A stretch of DNA of 6,665 nt from an uncultured Bacteroidales bacterium (GTDB lineage: Bacteria; Bacteroidota; Bacteroidia; Bacteroidales; Tenuifilaceae), in the NCBI GenBank assembly GCA_937915475.1, contig CALGIR010000213.1, positions 1 through 6,665 on the forward strand, in the 5' to 3' direction. Shown piece by piece: positions 5,837 through 6,665 of the stretch. The notes below the pieces were generated by a model. It made no database searches. It worked only from the letters and a program-made list of their open reading frames with translations, and was not told the DNA's origin. The number at the start of each line of letters is the position of its first letter. The first letter of the stretch is position 1. The position numbers and the translations under genes were made by a program.

Positions 5837-6664
5837 TTAATTCTTGTAAAGCCATCTCCAATCGAATTCCTTGGCAGCCCCCCAATGTGCCCAGTTCATT
5901 GCCACATCACGCCCTGCCTCTATCTTCATTTTCTGCATATCGACACTATCGTCGTAACGTTTCATTTTAAACGACCATGAACTTGCCCCCTCTGCTTCAA
6001 CTGCTGCCGTAATTTGGGCTATAAGTTGCTCTGCTTGCGGGTAGCATTCCATATCGGGAGTTATTTTCCCTAAATTCTCTTCAACTTTAGGTAAATCTTT
6101 GCCTGCCCACGCTGCCTTGGCAGTTGACAGGTACATGTTACATTGCTGATTTGCATACTCTTGGTATATATCTATTGATATAGCCATGCATTTATCATAG
6201 CACTCACGGCTAATATCAGGAACTGACATCAAAGTGTAAAGAGCTTCCTCGTAATTTTTCTGGCCTGCCAAAGCTTTGGATCTAGAGATTATTACATCAC
6301 ATTGGGAATTATAAAATTCAATTATTTTCTCTTTCCCTTTCTCGATAAATCCCCTGAACTGGCCATGGCGGGGATTAACATTTTTTAGTGCTTGTGCATA
6401 GGCAGCATCATCGGTTTTGCCAACCCCCTTTAGTGCAATACTTGTTTGGCTAAAAATGGATTGGCTTTGAATATCAACAATGTAAAAACTCAACTCCATA
6501 TTAATAGCAACCATTGGGGGTGCGGTTGGCGTCACATCCTTGCTAATAATGCTAATCATGGGCACCATAACAAATTGCGATCCTGCAACTGAGCCCAATC
6601 CATTATTTGTTGCAATCTGCATCATTTTATTCTGAAGCATTTGCTGTGCACCACCTGGCACACG
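5837..6664 (-). CDS. Envelope protein with CsgG/LPP20-like segment, Cys-containing TPR-like repeats and Trp-rich C-terminus (5' part outside window)
   Basis: The last 275 residues of a protein whose start lies beyond the window edge are visible. The frame is still open at base 6664, and an internal GTG at 6659-6661 is not a convincing start. Numbering residues from that GTG, 1-30 continue a helix or linker. Residues 30-80 form strands (FVMVPMISII, VAINMELSFYIVD, SIFSQTSIALKG) resembling the sheet of CsgG/FlgT-type proteins. Residues 79-95 (GVGKTDDAAYAQAL) give the Gly-x-Gly plus Ala-rich helix also seen in the two following genes. Residues 118-220 are helical, with two TPR-like units carrying Cys121, Cys154, Cys158, Cys174 and Cys206. 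The C-terminus is aromatic (MNWAHWGAAKEFDWRWLYKN). I cannot name the family with confidence. The protein is presumably exported, but the signal peptide is not visible. It probably shares an operon with the lipoprotein gene 58 bp downstream. Confidence 0.75.
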   Translation of the reverse strand, partial: RVPGGAQQMLQNKMMQIATNNGLGSVAGSQFVMVPMISIISKDVTPTAPPMVAINMELSFYIVDIQSQSIFSQTSIALKGVGKTDDAAYAQALKNVNPRHGQFRGFIEKGKEKIIEFYNSQCDVIISRSKALAGQKNYEEALYTLMSVPDISRECYDKCMAISIDIYQEYANQQCNMYLSTAKAAWAGKDLPKVEENLGKITPDMECYPQAEQLIAQITAAVEAEGASSWSFKMKRYDDSVDMQKMKIEAGRDVAMNWAHWGAAKEFDWRWLYKN

Positions 6665-6665
6665 T

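Overview
The window looks like chromosomal DNA of a Bacteroidota bacterium, probably of the Bacteroidales/Marinilabiliales type. This is inferred from five things: AT-rich intergenic sequence; start codons preceded by A-rich stretches with no Shine-Dalgarno; a TAnnTTTG-type -7 box; signal peptides ending in Ala-Gln; and a long U32 protein of the kind common in that phylum. No tRNA, rRNA, CRISPR, insertion sequence or phage gene is visible, and no stretch over 300 bases lacks a gene.

The plus-strand half (1-3729) holds four genes. It opens with the zinc-binding C-terminal part of a TadA-type tRNA adenosine deaminase, cut by the window edge. A secreted TPR protein follows, ending in a clear intrinsic terminator. 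Next is a U32-family protein resembling the RlhA-type rRNA hydroxylases, whose likely promoter element sits just after that terminator. Last is a small SiaC-family (DUF1987) regulatory phosphoprotein. A perfect 13-bp hairpin at 3700-3729 closes this side and probably terminates transcription from both strands.

The minus-strand half (3751-6665), read right to left, holds three envelope-type genes. The first is a protein entering from beyond the window, with a CsgG/LPP20-like segment, two Cys-containing TPR-like repeats and a Trp-rich tail. The second is a small LPP20-like lipoprotein with a clear lipobox. The third is a larger exported LPP20-like protein with a coiled coil and a long beta-rich tail. 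The first two are 58 bp apart with no terminator between them and look co-transcribed. An intrinsic terminator separates the second from the third.

All three share a Gly-centred motif followed by an Ala-rich helix, so they look like an envelope module built from one fold used repeatedly. This recalls the FlgO/FlgP/FlgT and CsgG-associated proteins of other bacteria, but no flagellar or curli gene is visible here. This is the least explained part of the window. The plus-strand genes are ordinary core or regulatory genes.
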